From Dipodascopsis uninucleata var. uninucleata (Eukaryota > Ascomycota > Lipomycetes > Lipomycetales > Lipomycetaceae), in assembly GCA_030568195.1 (NCBI GenBank), contig JAJLTO010000006.1:434001-498000 (forward strand): a stretch of DNA of 64,000 bases, read 5' to 3'. The position numbers and the translations under genes were made by a program. Shown piece by piece: positions 1 through 11,872 of this stretch. The notes beneath the pieces were generated by a model. It was not told the origin of the DNA, searched no databases, and worked only from the letters and a program-made list of their open reading frames with translations. The stretch's first letter is position 1, and each line of letters begins with the position of its first letter.

Positions 1-968
1 CCATTCATTAGCCAAGTACGTCTAGCAGATATATGACTTCATTTGACGACAATTATACCATACAGCGGTTAAAGGAGTAACCATCATTATATCGTATAGC
101 TGCAGTTCACAGTATTAAGCAGGCATATTCTGATTTGCTCGAGACCTACGGACTATACAAAAGACGACAATATAGTATTTTTTATCAATAAGGAATTTTA
201 TAGGGGAGAAAACGTTATGCCCGAATCAGTGCCAACTCAACAAAACATCTAAACTAATATAATCACTATGCTTATTCCTTTGTGGCTCCGATATGGGGAA
301 TGCTCATTGAATAAATACTAGCGGCTATTATGTAGTATTATTGTAATACCGAACAATTTCTTGATCGTACAACGATATTCAGATTAGGGTTTATGCCGTT
401 AAATTAAAAAATCAGTCCACTCGGTTGTGGCTTATGGTCTATGCTTAGCCACCAGAAATATCAGCCCACAAATTTGTTACATGTCCATTTTAGATCGCTC
501 ATTTCCATTGCGTCTCGAGTTAACAGTTGCAACATTTTTTTTTCGGAACTTCGTTTTCCTTTATATCTTTCTTCCTATATAGTCTATAAGAACGTCAGAG
601 GTCAGGTATTACTATAAACGTGAGATCCATAGGACGGCGGTGTTATGAATATATAACGAAAGATACTATCGAACCGAAATCAATGTAAGTGGTAAGGACT
701 TTTGCCAGTGCCTATATTTGTGGAGCATTTGCAAGTACAGAAAAGCGCAAAACTGACATATGATGATAAGATATTGAATAAATACCAATACTCTAATCTC
801 AAATAATGAGCATTAGTGTCTGGTGATTATATATAGACAATAACTAAGGTAGTCAGACCAAAGGATACTCACTTACTACAGACGGTGATATTTGATTCAA
901 GCTTAATTGACGGTAATATCGCACAAAGCATACAGCATATATAGAATACTAGTGGTGGAATAGACGCT
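1..968. other. Upstream region of SRE1, no gene seen
   Basis: AT-rich DNA with no reading frame or RNA gene that I can support. It presumably carries the SRE1 promoter and leader. I could not pick out a convincing regulatory site by eye. Confidence 0.5.
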
Positions 969-3929
969 ATGGACGACTTTCCCCTGCATACGAATTCTAA
1001 CACAGGCGAAGGAGGAATGATGTTTGACTCAGCAGACTGTGAAGATTTCCTTGCCAGACTGGAGGCGGAATTTTCTGCTCCTTCGTCGTACACATCATCT
1101 CATTCTTTTTCACCCGGAGAGTTACTGTCTTCAGGGAACGGATCTTCTCCACTATCATCACTTTCACCACAAACCGATGATAATGGAGATATAGGCAACT
1201 TCAATTATGATGCTGGTTCTCTCTTCATGTTTGATCCTTCAAATCCTCAACAGCAGTTTATGCAGCCAATGGCGCAACCTCAACTACTGCAATCTCAACA
1301 TTATATCAAGTCAGAATATGGCAATTCAATAGAGCCCTCTAAATTTCTCAACGAGCCAGATACTCCTCCTTACGGCTCCATGGATTATGGTAAAGTTATG
1401 GGAAGCAATAACAGCATGAATAGCAACTGCTCAGCTTCAGTCTCGCCCATATCGACCAGTTCCACACAGAATTTTGTTGCTCCAGGTAGCATTTCTCCAA
1501 ACACGGATGATGCTATGAATATGAGGAACGGATTTATTCCTTCGCCGCCGATGGAGAATTCTGTATCTCCAGATCAAAAGGTTGCTAAAGGTGGTTTGAG
1601 TGATTCTGTATTTCACAAGCGAGCTACTACTGCTAAAGATAGCATCTCTCGCTCATCATTTTCGCACGGCACGTCTTCAACGGAGAACTCTCCTGAACAA
1701 AATGCACAAGGCGTTAAAGGCGGAAGGATAACGAAGCCAAAGAAGACTGCTCATAATATGATTGAGAAGCGATACAGAACAAATCTGAATGACAAAATTG
1801 CTGCTCTTCGTGATTGTGTTCCATCGCTGAGACGCGCTGTTAAGGGTAGCTATGCTGACAATGAAGCTGACGATCTTGAAGGACTGGAGCCAGCTAGTAA
1901 ACTCAACAAAGCAACGGTCTTGACGAAGGCAACGGAGTATATTTTTCATTTGCAACAGCGAAATTTGCAGTTGCAAAGAGAAAATAAGGCTTTACTTGAG
2001 CGTCAACAAGCTGCCGGATTAGGACCCCTTAATACTCATATTGGTAGCATGGGCAGCATTCCTGGTGATCAATCTATGATGGATAACCTGGTTCCGGGTA
2101 CAGTAAATTCTGGTACAAATAGAAGGCTCGGTACTAGTGGCATAGGTACAAATGGCTCAAATCTTATGGGCAAAATTGTTATGGGATCAATGGCTGGTCT
2201 CATGGTTGCTAATTCGTTTGATAATGTGGATGGTAATACTAGAGGACTTTCTGCCTTACCATTTATGGTACGAAATTACGCTTGGAGAGCTTTTGGATCA
2301 AATTCTCCAGCTATATTTGCATCGCTCAAATTGTTTCTTTTCCTTGGCGCTTTACTCTTTATTTTCTACCCATCTTTCTTTGATAATCAGAAGCCACAAA
2401 AGTCTAAAGGCTCTACCGGTAAGCAAATGGTCAGGCAATCCGCCACTTTGCCATCTTTGTCGTTAAGTATGCCATTAGAGGTTCGCCAGCAGGCTTGGTT
2501 GACTGCAATGCAGACTGTTGATGTTCCCCCGAGAAGTACATTATTGGAAGCCTTTGCTATTACACGAAAGCTTTCAAAGCTGATTGTTCGAAGAGTTTTT
2601 GGTTATGAGTTGTACAAGATGCTAACTCAAACTACTGATGAAGAAGATTTGGCACGCATTTCTGCCTGGCAGACGGCTATTGATGCCCAGCTTGGTGGAG
2701 GTGATTCTGAGTGCTCTCGTGTGCGACTTCTTATAACCCTTCTGGCAAGTATGATCGCTCCGTCTACTCCTGTTCGTGTCATGATGCAGACTCTGCATGT
2801 TAAGATCCTGTTACATGATATGCCTTTGTTTCAAGGTCTTTCACGCCGACTCCAGCAAAAACTTTGGGAAGATGCTCGTGAACTTCAGCGCGAACAAGAC
2901 GCATCTACTACTACTTCGCAAGAGGAGCGTTCTCCAGAGCACATTGTTGGTCTCTTAGAATGTGATGACTCTGAAGTTTTCGACAATGATATGGTTACTC
3001 GTGCTTATAATATGACATGGAATAGGCCCCTTGGACAAGGTTGTGTGTCATCGTTATATCGTGATGAAAGTATGGATTTTACTGTTGAAGATCCTGCTAT
3101 TAAATCGCCTTTAGATGTTCTGGCAGCTTGGTATGTATGCCGCAAGCTTCGTCAGGCCTTGATACAGTCGCTTGATGGGGAGCCAGACGTAAAGCTCTTG
3201 TCAGCTGCTGTCAAGATTGCACCACCTAATTCGGTTGTCGGTCGTCGTACAATCATTGCTCGTTCAATGCTTGTTGGTGCAATTCATCCAGAATACAGCA
3301 AGGAAATGATGGAGACTCTTCGTGATGATTTAAATGTGTCAAATCAGAGGAAGCAAAATCAAAAAACACACGAGGATGAAGGAACCACCTCTTCTGATGA
3401 CAATGTTACTGTAGTTGACAGTGATCGTGAAGATGTTGAAGACGAGGAACTCGAATCTGTAGATGATGTTGTCTCAACAACTTCTTCTACCGCATTGTTA
3501 ACAGACAGCGTCAACGATCTCATTATAGCGCCTTTTAATTCTATCAAGATGCTATCTCTTATGGATATCAGAGTTGCAGTCAGATGTGCTCTTGTTCAAA
3601 CAGTGCTACCTTCTCGGCCTTATATTGCTGAAAAGCTTTACAATGGCGTGGAAGTATATGAGGCCAGTGACCTTGGTTTATTGGGCTTTGTTTCATTGCT
3701 TAGAACAGTGCGTAAGATGGAGAGAAGAAGGCCAGTTGAAAAGATTAGCGAGTCTCTTGTTGGCAAAGTACGTATATGGATTGGTGGAGATGAAGGTGAA
3801 GCAGCTGGCATTGCCACCGAAACCCGGCGAGCGATTGTTCAAGAATGTGTTCGTATGGGAATGAGACTCGGAGGTTATGACGATTTGATTGTAGAAGAAG
3901 ATGACGAGGGCTATGCTACTGGGGAGTAG
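969..3929 (+). CDS. SRE1: SREBP-type bHLH membrane-bound transcription factor
   Basis: An intronless gene of 986 residues. Residues about 258-340 form a bHLH-leucine zipper. The basic region reads HNMIEKRYR, with His262, Glu266 and Arg268, and Tyr269 marks the SREBP class, since other bHLH proteins have Arg there. Two hydrophobic segments follow, near residues 398-418 and 448-472, as expected for a hairpin membrane anchor in the endoplasmic reticulum. The long C-terminal part (about 500-980) matches the fungal SREBP C-terminal domain (DUF2014), with an acidic Ser/Asp-rich insert near 800-850. The N-terminus is a Ser/Pro/Gln-rich activation region. In fungi such as Schizosaccharomyces and Aspergillus, this protein is released from the membrane by proteolysis when sterols or oxygen fall, and it then activates sterol genes. 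That role here is inferred from the family. The start is the first ATG after an AT-rich leader. Confidence 0.96.
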   Translation: MDDFPLHTNSNTGEGGMMFDSADCEDFLARLEAEFSAPSSYTSSHSFSPGELLSSGNGSSPLSSLSPQTDDNGDIGNFNYDAGSLFMFDPSNPQQQFMQPMAQPQLLQSQHYIKSEYGNSIEPSKFLNEPDTPPYGSMDYGKVMGSNNSMNSNCSASVSPISTSSTQNFVAPGSISPNTDDAMNMRNGFIPSPPMENSVSPDQKVAKGGLSDSVFHKRATTAKDSISRSSFSHGTSSTENSPEQNAQGVKGGRITKPKKTAHNMIEKRYRTNLNDKIAALRDCVPSLRRAVKGSYADNEADDLEGLEPASKLNKATVLTKATEYIFHLQQRNLQLQRENKALLERQQAAGLGPLNTHIGSMGSIPGDQSMMDNLVPGTVNSGTNRRLGTSGIGTNGSNLMGKIVMGSMAGLMVANSFDNVDGNTRGLSALPFMVRNYAWRAFGSNSPAIFASLKLFLFLGALLFIFYPSFFDNQKPQKSKGSTGKQMVRQSATLPSLSLSMPLEVRQQAWLTAMQTVDVPPRSTLLEAFAITRKLSKLIVRRVFGYELYKMLTQTTDEEDLARISAWQTAIDAQLGGGDSECSRVRLLITLLASMIAPSTPVRVMMQTLHVKILLHDMPLFQGLSRRLQQKLWEDARELQREQDASTTTSQEERSPEHIVGLLECDDSEVFDNDMVTRAYNMTWNRPLGQGCVSSLYRDESMDFTVEDPAIKSPLDVLAAWYVCRKLRQALIQSLDGEPDVKLLSAAVKIAPPNSVVGRRTIIARSMLVGAIHPEYSKEMMETLRDDLNVSNQRKQNQKTHEDEGTTSSDDNVTVVDSDREDVEDEELESVDDVVSTTSSTALLTDSVNDLIIAPFNSIKMLSLMDIRVAVRCALVQTVLPSRPYIAEKLYNGVEVYEASDLGLLGFVSLLRTVRKMERRRPVEKISESLVGKVRIWIGGDEGEAAGIATETRRAIVQECVRMGMRLGGYDDLIVEEDDEGYATGE

Positions 3930-4649
3930 TATTTTTTCAGAGAGGTCGAATTAGACTTATCGGTTGTATTTTAACTTATTGTTTTGAATTGGTTTTTTGT
4001 GTAAGCTGGCTTCAATGAGGAAGCTTTAATGTGTTCTTTAGTATTCGTCGAATTTTCTATTCATTTTTCCCTCACATATATGTTATTGAGCAATGCTCAT
4101 AGATCCTCACCACTTATGTTTTCTATTACAAGTAATGGCTGTATGATGAATAAAAATAATTGACGATGAAAACGTAAATTATAAGAAACTAACAAGCCAA
4201 TAGCGTATCAGTAGCAGCTAGGAACCTATGGTAGATGTAATTTAGATCTAGTTATGTAACTAAATATTTCCCAAGGAACGATAACTACTTATAGCTAATT
4301 TCTTATTTTCAAGAAATGAAATTGAGTAACAGGTATAGCTGTCTGCTCTGTTTCTATATGCCACTAAGTGTAGCGAAAGCAACAATGAAATAGCGTGGAT
4401 TAAATCAAGCAATGTAGTAAGATGAATTTTTGCACCGTCTCGGCTAATTTCCATTCCATACCTCCGGGCTAAATACTTGAATCGTTCTTATGTTGGTAGA
4501 ATAGCTCGAGACGAGTGGAAAAGCAGAAACAAGACACGAGAGTCATACTATTTTAGTGGAGTTTAAACGAAAGCCACAAATGTTAAAACCACCTAAAATA
4601 TGTTTCGACGAGGCACGACGCGAAATGACAATTGCTATAAGTATAATTC
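3930..4649. other. Intergenic, SRE1 to tRNA-Lys
   Basis: The 3' flank of SRE1 and the 5' flank of the tRNA. I see only short chance reading frames. Confidence 0.5.
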
Positions 4650-4737
4650 ACCCTGCTAGCTCAATTGGCAGAGCGTGAGACTCTTATACAGAAAGCCTGT
4701 TATCTCAAGGTTGGGGGTTCGAGACCCCCGTGGGGTG
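4650..4737 (+). tRNA. tRNA-Lys(CTT) with 15-nt intron
   Basis: Folds as a complete tRNA. The acceptor stem pairs ACCCTGC with GTGGGGT (two G-T pairs). The D arm is GCTC/GAGC, the anticodon stem TGAGA (4676-4680) pairs with TCTCA, and the T arm GGGGG/CCCCC encloses TTCGAGA. The loop starts CTCTTA, so the anticodon is CTT (4683-4685). A 15-nt intron (4687-4701) sits at the canonical position after nucleotide 37. The discriminator base is G4737. Boxes A and B are intact. Confidence 0.95.
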
Positions 4738-4738
4738 G

Positions 4739-4746
4739 TTTTTTTT
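4739..4746 (+). terminator. Pol III terminator of tRNA-Lys
   Basis: Eight consecutive T residues begin one base after the discriminator, the usual RNA polymerase III stop. Confidence 0.8.
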
Positions 4747-6333
4747 AAAAAACTTTTCTGAAATTTTTTTCAGGTCGCTATAATTTAACGATGTAGATCA
4801 ATAATTTCTAGCCGGTGGTAATCGCCATAAATATAGGCGTAACTTTAGTCTTGTACGGGACATAATTCGATTGCGGCACTGTAGCCGTCCCCTGCTGTAT
4901 GCACCGCACCTTTCTTACAGATTCGCTTACAGATTGACAACTTCGCTGATTAACAGTATATTCCTTAATTGCGACCTATAAGAGTCGTAATCTAAGGATA
5001 GCACTAAGCATAAGGGAAAAGATACTATTAGATTTATGCACGTATAGTTTACGAGATATTGGCCGCGCGCCGAGATATACCCTAGTATATAGCCACCGGC
5101 GAAAATCGGACACGCGACCTTCTTAGGACTGGCCGAGAACATGCTTTATTGTAGCTCACCCAATCTCGTTTGGCTGCATGGCTTCTTCGGTTCCGCCAGT
5201 GCGGATACAACTAGTCACATGAAGTTTAGATCACTCAAAATCTGTACATGTATATGGCTAGAGTCCTTCAGAGGACTGGCTAAAGATTTTCATCATATAA
5301 GAATAGAACCAGTAGAGGCTATTTGACAAGTCCAAGCAAGGCATTTAGATCGTTCCATATTTCCGATACTGTCGGGATACCCATTGTTGGTAATATGTTA
5401 TATAAGCAAGCCATTTGTTCGTGTAGCAATTTGATATAGAATTTCATGTCACGTCATCTGCACTCTATTATAGTAATTCATGAATCATCTTTCACGTTTG
5501 TGACGGTGCTAAAAAGCGCCTTCGGAAGTTTATTATATAGCAGCTGTTACTCCGGGGCAGACGTTACAAGGTATTAAATATAACAACCAAAAAAAAAAAA
5601 AAAAAAAAACCTGAAAAGGGCTGACCCGAGCTATACCCAACATCCGTTAAGATAGGTCTCAACTAGATATTTAGTTGATAGCTGCTATCATCTAAAGACT
5701 ATATAGAGAGGAGTGAAGTGTGAAGTGCATATAAGTGGCATGTTAGTGGAATAGGACTCCCTAAAAGGAAAAATTCGAAATAGGAAATCAAGTCTCGTGG
5801 TTGTCAACAGCAACTTATACAACCGTGAAAGGTTCTCTTTTATTCTCGATTACTTATTAATACCTCTTCGCTGCTAGCAGCTGCAGCCACTTTTAGACGC
5901 ATCTCACTTTGACAGAAAATTGCTACTTCCTAGCAGTTACTAAGACAAATTATAAAAAAGTGCCTACTGACCACTTTTTGTCCTCAGTGCATCCGATCGT
6001 CCGTATAGCGAACTTGTGTGTATAATAATTTTATTAATAATCCGCATAGGCACATAGAAGTATATACGTAGCCTCTCGGCAACAAACATCTATCATCAAT
6101 TTTTAGAGAGGCTAATTGAAGTTGCTCATCTCAAATTTGCGGATCTAGAGGCAACGCACTATAACAAAATTTGTGTTCTACCGATTTGTGCTGATAATTG
6201 CAGGACTGCAAAAACACGTCGAGAATTGTTCTTACACTTACGAGTCCGTATTACTGGCTATCAAACTGACTACGGCGCTACTTCGTCACTCAATACAACC
6301 TACACAACTGACACATCATATAACTTGTGCAGA
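4747..6333. other. Intergenic, tRNA-Lys to BNA2
   Basis: About 1.6 kb with no supported gene. It contains a run of 21 A (5589-5609). Short frames here look random. An in-frame extension of BNA2 back to 6226 is possible but has no family support. Confidence 0.5.
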
Positions 6334-7815
6334 ATGCTGCCTCCTATCCCGCGCCCCGAAGACTACGATATATCGCTAAAAACTGGATTCGTTCCACCGA
6401 CGATTCCTCTTTTGAGGCTCCCAGATCAATACTACAGTCCGTGGGAGACGGTTGTGTCGGATCTACCATTCTTAATCATGACCAGACAAGTCCAAACTGT
6501 AGTAAATGGAGGAGGCGCATATAAACAAATGCCGGTACTCTCGGTCGATAGACTAAAAACTGTTGAAGAACAACGAAGGGCTTACTCTATTCTAGGGTTT
6601 ATTGCACACGGCTACATTTGGACTAGTACGCCGCCAGCAGATCACTTACCAGAGCAAATCGCGCAACCACTGCTACGTTTATCTGATATTCTAGAGGTTC
6701 CTCCAGTTGCAACATATGCTGGCCTTTGTCTATGGAATCACAGATCACTCTTCGGTGATGACATTGATCCTTCTCAGCTAGATCTCTCATCCCTTGCCAC
6801 CTTACACACTTTTACAGGCTCTATAGACGAATCGTGGTTCTATCTTGTCTCTACTGCAATTGAAATTCAGGGTGCTGCTTGCCTGCGACATCTGCTTTCT
6901 GCTATGCAATCATGTAGAGACGACTCACCTCACGATGTTGTCATGAATTTGCAAAATCTGGCTCAGTCGATTGATAGTTTGATACCTACTTTAGCTAGAT
7001 TCCCGGAACAATGTGATCCTCATACGTTCTATTTTAGAATCAGGCCTTTCTTGGCAGGCTCCGAGAATATGGCTGATGCTGGTTTGCCCTATGGTGTTAA
7101 GTACGGCTCTGAGGACCACTACCGACAGTATGCAGGAGGGTCCAACGCCCAAAGTAGTTTGATACAGGCGCTCGATATTGCTCTCGGCGTTTCTCATAAA
7201 CCAACTTCAGGTTCCGGTGGAGACGGTAAAAACTTCATCCATGAAATGCGAAAGTATATGCCAGGTCCTCATAGGCGATTTTTACAAGACTTAGAGTTTG
7301 TCGCGAATATTCGTGAATATGTACTCACTCATAAAGATTTCTCTTCGGCATTAACTTTGGCATATGATGCTTGTCTAGCAGTGCTCAGAGCATTCAGAGA
7401 TAAGCACATACAGATTGTGTCGCGTTATATTATCTTGCAAGCCAAAAAGAACAACGTTAATAATGCTGCTGGTCCCTTGATTAACAGCCATTCAGGGCAA
7501 CCTTCGAGTCAGAAAGTCAGAAAAACGGCTTCACAGCCCACTAGTACTGTAAAAGATGGACTCGCTGCGGTTGGTATTGCTGATAAGAAGCCTGTTAGAG
7601 GTACTGGTGGCAGTGCATTGATTCCATTTCTCAAGCAAGCAAGAGATGAGACTGGAGAGCCTGCAGCAGGTTCTTGGGCTACCCGTCTTCTTCGAGATGG
7701 TGGACATATTTCGTCGCCTATCTCACCAAAGGATGTCTCATCATTCGATGGTTCAGTTGGCCTTGCAGGTAAATGGTCAGTTGGTGATGATTATGGTGGA
7801 ATATGCCATTGGTAA
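6334..7815 (+). CDS. BNA2: Indoleamine 2,3-dioxygenase (tryptophan to N-formylkynurenine)
   Basis: A haem enzyme that opens the indole ring of tryptophan, the first step of the kynurenine route to NAD. The 493-residue product is intronless and shows the IDO signature blocks in order: YFRIRPFLAGSEN, then a GGSNAQSS segment, then MRKYMPGPHRRFL, then AYDACLAVLRAFRDKHIQ with the probable proximal haem ligand His358. I chose the ATG at 6334 (MLPPIPRPEDY) because family proteins begin close to the PPIPRPEDYD segment; the frame is open upstream to 6226 but that part looks non-conserved. The C-terminal about 100 residues are low in conservation and Ser/Lys-rich, as is common in fungal IDOs. Soluble cytosolic enzyme. 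No neighbouring NAD-pathway genes are seen. Confidence 0.95.
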   Translation: MLPPIPRPEDYDISLKTGFVPPTIPLLRLPDQYYSPWETVVSDLPFLIMTRQVQTVVNGGGAYKQMPVLSVDRLKTVEEQRRAYSILGFIAHGYIWTSTPPADHLPEQIAQPLLRLSDILEVPPVATYAGLCLWNHRSLFGDDIDPSQLDLSSLATLHTFTGSIDESWFYLVSTAIEIQGAACLRHLLSAMQSCRDDSPHDVVMNLQNLAQSIDSLIPTLARFPEQCDPHTFYFRIRPFLAGSENMADAGLPYGVKYGSEDHYRQYAGGSNAQSSLIQALDIALGVSHKPTSGSGGDGKNFIHEMRKYMPGPHRRFLQDLEFVANIREYVLTHKDFSSALTLAYDACLAVLRAFRDKHIQIVSRYIILQAKKNNVNNAAGPLINSHSGQPSSQKVRKTASQPTSTVKDGLAAVGIADKKPVRGTGGSALIPFLKQARDETGEPAAGSWATRLLRDGGHISSPISPKDVSSFDGSVGLAGKWSVGDDYGGICHW

Positions 7816-8538
7816 AGGAAAAAATTGTGATTTTTTCATGAACTACTGCTAGTTAGATTTGATTGGCAATTTTTGTTTACTGGATAGTGAAGGCAAAGCA
7901 CCAACAGGCTATGGTGATAGCGATATTTAATACATCCAGTTCATTATATACGCAATCTTTATTTTATAAATATTTTCTATAGGTTTATAATTCGAATATG
8001 GATACAACTATTCTATGCTATATAAAATGAAATAAATGATAATTTGCATTACTAGCCTTGCAGTTCATATAATAAGCTATATATATGCAAGAGTGCTATT
8101 TCTCTGTTATTTAGGAGAACCAATCCGAAATTGAGGCGTTTTCTTTGTTATTTCAGCTCAGTTCTCTTTTTAAGTACGTAATTAAAAGACGTCATTATTA
8201 TTAATAAACGGATCACAAAAAAGACAAAATAATTCCAAAGAAGTCAAGTATAAAACAATTGTGTAAACAGTAATAGTTATTAAACTGAATTGAACTGATG
8301 TAATCTGTCGTTGTCAAAAAATGAGCTTATTTAAAGAACCTTAAAATTTAGGAAATGAAATACTACTATGATTGAGCTCTCCTAGAACTACCAATCAAAT
8401 AAATACATGTCTATACTTATAAACGACTTCCAAGCTGTATTTAAATATCATTCCCTTAGATAACATACAACGTATACTGAAATGTGCTCTCAGAAACGAT
8501 ATAGTAAACAAACCTAGCTCAAGAGAGATTATGCCCAT
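7816..8538. other. Convergent 3' flanks, BNA2 and golgin-like gene
   Basis: AT-rich convergent intergenic DNA. Nothing further is seen. Confidence 0.5.
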
Positions 8539-9820
8539 CTAAACTTCAATAATCTCCCCTATGCCACCGACAGACCCTCCAGCCCTTACAAGATCAAGCT
8601 GATATCCTTTCCATTTCTCCATTTCAGTCTTTATCCATTCCTGTCGCTGTCGAGATTCCTCTTGTAGTTTCTGTATAGACTTTTCCCTTTCGGAAACTCT
8701 TTCATCAGTAGAAGTCAGACCGCGTTCATATGCTTCATCGTCGTCGTCCTCTTCTTCCTCGCCTTCTTTACTTTCAAAAAGATCCACATCAGCATATTCG
8801 GATGCGCTCACACTAAGACCTCGAGAATTTCTACGATTTGTAGTTACATCACCGATGACAGCGCTTGCACTCCCTGTAACTCCCTTGACTACAGCAGCTG
8901 ATAGTCCCTGAGCAGTCTTAAACAGAGAACTAGTTCCAACTGATAAACGAGATCTAGTTTCGCTCGAAAGGAAAGGCGGCGGAGGCGATGTAGGCATCGA
9001 AGTAGCTACACCCAGTTGTCTCAGTTTCTCCTCTGCACCAAATTGGGTCTTTAAGGCCTCCATCTGAGAAACCAAGTTTTGATGCGACTGTAAAAGCTTG
9101 TTGTGTGTCTTCTCTAAAGCAGCATAATCTTTTTCGAGGAGATAACGTTCCTGTGCTTCTCTCGAGAACTTCTCTTCTAATGATTTATAAAACTCTGCAT
9201 TCTTGTTACTCCCATTAATTCCGCTATTAGAGCCATTAATCTTCAGAGAAGCTATTTCTGATTCCAAAGCAGTTATGGTTACAGCATCTGCTTGTATTTT
9301 AGCGTTTGCAGTAGCAAGTGAGTCTCTGAGAGCTGCATTCTCAACTCTCACAGACTGCAACAGTCCCGCTAATTCATTGTCGTCATTTGACCTGAGTTCT
9401 TTATCTCCTTCTGTTTTCCCTACCGAAGTAGCCGAGCTTTTTGCATGGGCTTCAGCGGGAACTGTTGCCGCTGCCGCTTCTTCATCGGATGCATTATTAG
9501 CATCTCCTCCAAATTCTGCCTTCTCTTTGTCTGTCTTTTTCTTTTTAGCTGTAGTCGTCTTCTTCTTTGCCGTGCCAGTTAATGTAGAGCTGCCACTCGC
9601 TTGCTGTTGCTTCTTCAACTGTTCGAACTACATAAATTAGATATTAGATATTTGAAAGTTCATATAATGATGATTTTCGATCGCATATCAGTATGCAGAT
9701 AAATCGCCCGGCATCCTGCTGTGGCACTATTCTTCACGGCTCAGTTATTACACTTACTCGCTTACGAGCGGCAGCTAGCTTCTCAGCCTTAGCTGCTTCT
9801 GACAATTCGTCTTCAGCCAT
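8539..9820 (-). CDS. Coiled-coil golgin-like protein (GM130/BUG1-like N-terminus)
   Basis: Two exons, complement(join(8539..9627,9758..9820)), give 383 residues. Exon 1 encodes MAEDELSEAAKAEKLAAARKR. It ends at a GTAAGT donor, and a 130-nt intron ends in TAG before FEQLKKQQ. The joined motif KLAAARKRFEQLKKQQ resembles the extreme N-terminus of the cis-Golgi golgin GM130 and of related fungal coiled-coil proteins. A Ser/Lys-rich segment follows, then heptad-rich helices (about 80-220), a low-complexity acidic tract, and a last coiled coil (REKSIQKLQEESRQRQEW) before a short Gly-rich tail. A role in Golgi tethering is inferred from this N-terminal motif only; another coiled-coil family is possible. 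It diverges from the ubiquitin hydrolase gene. Confidence 0.75.
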
Positions 9821-10330
9821 TTATCCTTCAAGTTGCGACCTCTAGCGCTGCAGAAAGTGGTAGTCTTAAAATTAACAGTTTACCGTTCTTAAGCTCTGCT
9901 TCCTTGACCTTATGATACACTTGTTCAGAACCTAGATGTCAAGTTGATAAATTACTCTTAAGTGCCGATACTATTAGAGAAACCAAATAACAGCACTTCT
10001 TGACAAGCAGTCGTGGTTTAATATGATTAAGTATGATATGGATATATATATGACATGAAACCAGTCTTACTAAGTATGATGCAAAGGACACTAAAATATC
10101 CAGTCGCAATGACAACTTCGCCTATTGTCACAATCAGTACAAACACCTTAAGTTTCACCATGGGCTTAATATGTTAAATGCACGACTGACAGAATGTCCA
10201 CAGACCATGCATAGTTGTGAGATAGACGCACAAACTCCTGCGCTGCGCGTATAGTGAACGAAATTAAAGATATTATACAATAGGCTTATTATATTTCGAG
10301 GTATATTTATATTATTATAGGAAAGAAAAT
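9821..10330. promoter_or_regulatory. Divergent promoter region, golgin-like gene / YUH1
   Basis: A 510-bp AT-rich spacer between two divergent start codons, so it must hold both promoters. No specific factor site is evident. Confidence 0.5.
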
Positions 10331-11074
10331 ATGGTCAATGCGTTTGTGCCGTTAGAATCAAATCCTGAGGTCTTGACTCAACTTGCTCACACAATTGGAC
10401 TAGAACAAGATCTTGCATTTCATGATGTATATTCTCTGGACGATCCAGAGCTTCTAGAATTTATCCCGCGACCCGCGTATGCGCTGTTATTTGTATTTCC
10501 TATATCGGAGACGTACGAGAGCTTTAGACGGGAACAGGACGCGGGAAAGGAGACTTATGAGCCAACCAAGCCAGAAGAAGCGGACGTGATCTGGGTTAAG
10601 CAGACGATTAAGAATGCCTGCGGCACTTACGCTTTACTGCATTCAGCTCTGAATGGTCCTGCATTTGATCATGTAATTCCAGGGTCACTGTTATCTACTT
10701 TCAAAAAGGACTTGGTGCCACTGTCGACAGCTGAAAGAGCTGTATATATTGAATCTTCTGTGGACTTAGAGAGAGCGCATGCGAGTGTCGCCAGCCAAGG
10801 TGAGACAGCTGCGCCTGACGCGAACGATGATGTTGAGTTGCACTATGTAGCATTTGTAAAGGCTTCAAGCGGCATATTGTATGAGTTGGATGGTCGAAGG
10901 GCTGGACCTATCGCGCTGTGTGAGCTCAGTCCACAGGAGGATGTACTATCACCCTCATCCACAAATTATATTAAAAAATTTATGGACAGGGAAGCAAAAT
11001 CTGGTACCGATTCTGCCATGTCTCCTTCTTATCTGTCATTTTCATTGTTAGCTCTTGCACCGTCTATGGATTAA
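10331..11074 (+). CDS. YUH1: Ubiquitin C-terminal hydrolase, UCH (peptidase C12) family
   Basis: A 247-residue thiol protease that releases small adducts from the ubiquitin C-terminus. The complete catalytic set is visible: Gln91 (oxyanion hole) and Cys97 in QTIKNACGTYALLH, His171 in ELHYVAFV, and Asp187 in ELDGRR. The N-terminus MVNAFVPLESNPEVL is the normal family start, and the length is near that of human UCH-L3 (230) and yeast Yuh1 (236). The variable active-site crossover loop lies about residues 145-168 and is Ala/Asp/Glu-rich. No introns. It acts in ubiquitin recycling and, in yeast, Rub1 processing. Confidence 0.96.
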   Translation: MVNAFVPLESNPEVLTQLAHTIGLEQDLAFHDVYSLDDPELLEFIPRPAYALLFVFPISETYESFRREQDAGKETYEPTKPEEADVIWVKQTIKNACGTYALLHSALNGPAFDHVIPGSLLSTFKKDLVPLSTAERAVYIESSVDLERAHASVASQGETAAPDANDDVELHYVAFVKASSGILYELDGRRAGPIALCELSPQEDVLSPSSTNYIKKFMDREAKSGTDSAMSPSYLSFSLLALAPSMD

Positions 11075-11872
11075 TAAGATCCAAAGAACCTTATATCTAG
11101 GTGGAAAATAAGTCACACTTCTTTACCGATCTGAGATTTAGTTTACTAGTAATTTTGCTCATATTGCTCACGGGGATACAACACTATAACTAGACTGAAT
11201 CTGAAAGTGCTATTCTAAGTGCGTTGGGCAGCTGAAGCGAGCTATTTTAGATTGTTGTGACATATATAGTGTTGCGGCTGCTGTGCTACATTTAACAAAT
11301 TCAAACTGTCCTGTATGTTATCTAGTAATATAAGAAGCATTCAAGGTCATTTTTAATAGTATGGAGGTCGCAGTAGTAAGAAATATCACGAAAGCCTGGA
11401 TATTTTAGAATTGCATAAACAAACAAGAATTTTGGAGAGCAATAGTAATGGGCTGGCGCTTCAGAGAATGACGGTATAATACAATGATTTCTCGCCAAGA
11501 TACAGTCAAAAATATCTATATTTCTTCTTAGCTGGTAATTCCAACAATTTCATAGTGTTCTTCTTGAAAAGAACTTAAACAAGGTCTCTTATAAGTTACA
11601 AATTTGTTAATGTACAACATAATTAGTATTGCCAATTTTTGATCGTATTATAATCCTATTTAGTAAAATATTCTAATCTTTTTACGCTTTCTACCAAATA
11701 GTATATAATAACTCTAACTCTAAGAGCATACAAAGAGATGAAAGGTCCCTTCTGTAACTATCATATAAAATACAAATATATATCGGTAAATTAAAGTAGC
11801 CAACACCAGAATGCTGATTTACTTCAAGACGATTTGCTAACTTTTAAATACTGCCAGAGAGTTAAAAGCTAC
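11075..11872. other. Convergent 3' flanks, YUH1 and SCC2
   Basis: About 800 bp of AT-rich sequence. No gene is supported. Confidence 0.5.

Noticed and set aside
6226-6333. Upstream in-frame extension of BNA2 by 36 codons
   Set aside because: The sequence is not IDO-like, and the family start fits the ATG at 6334.
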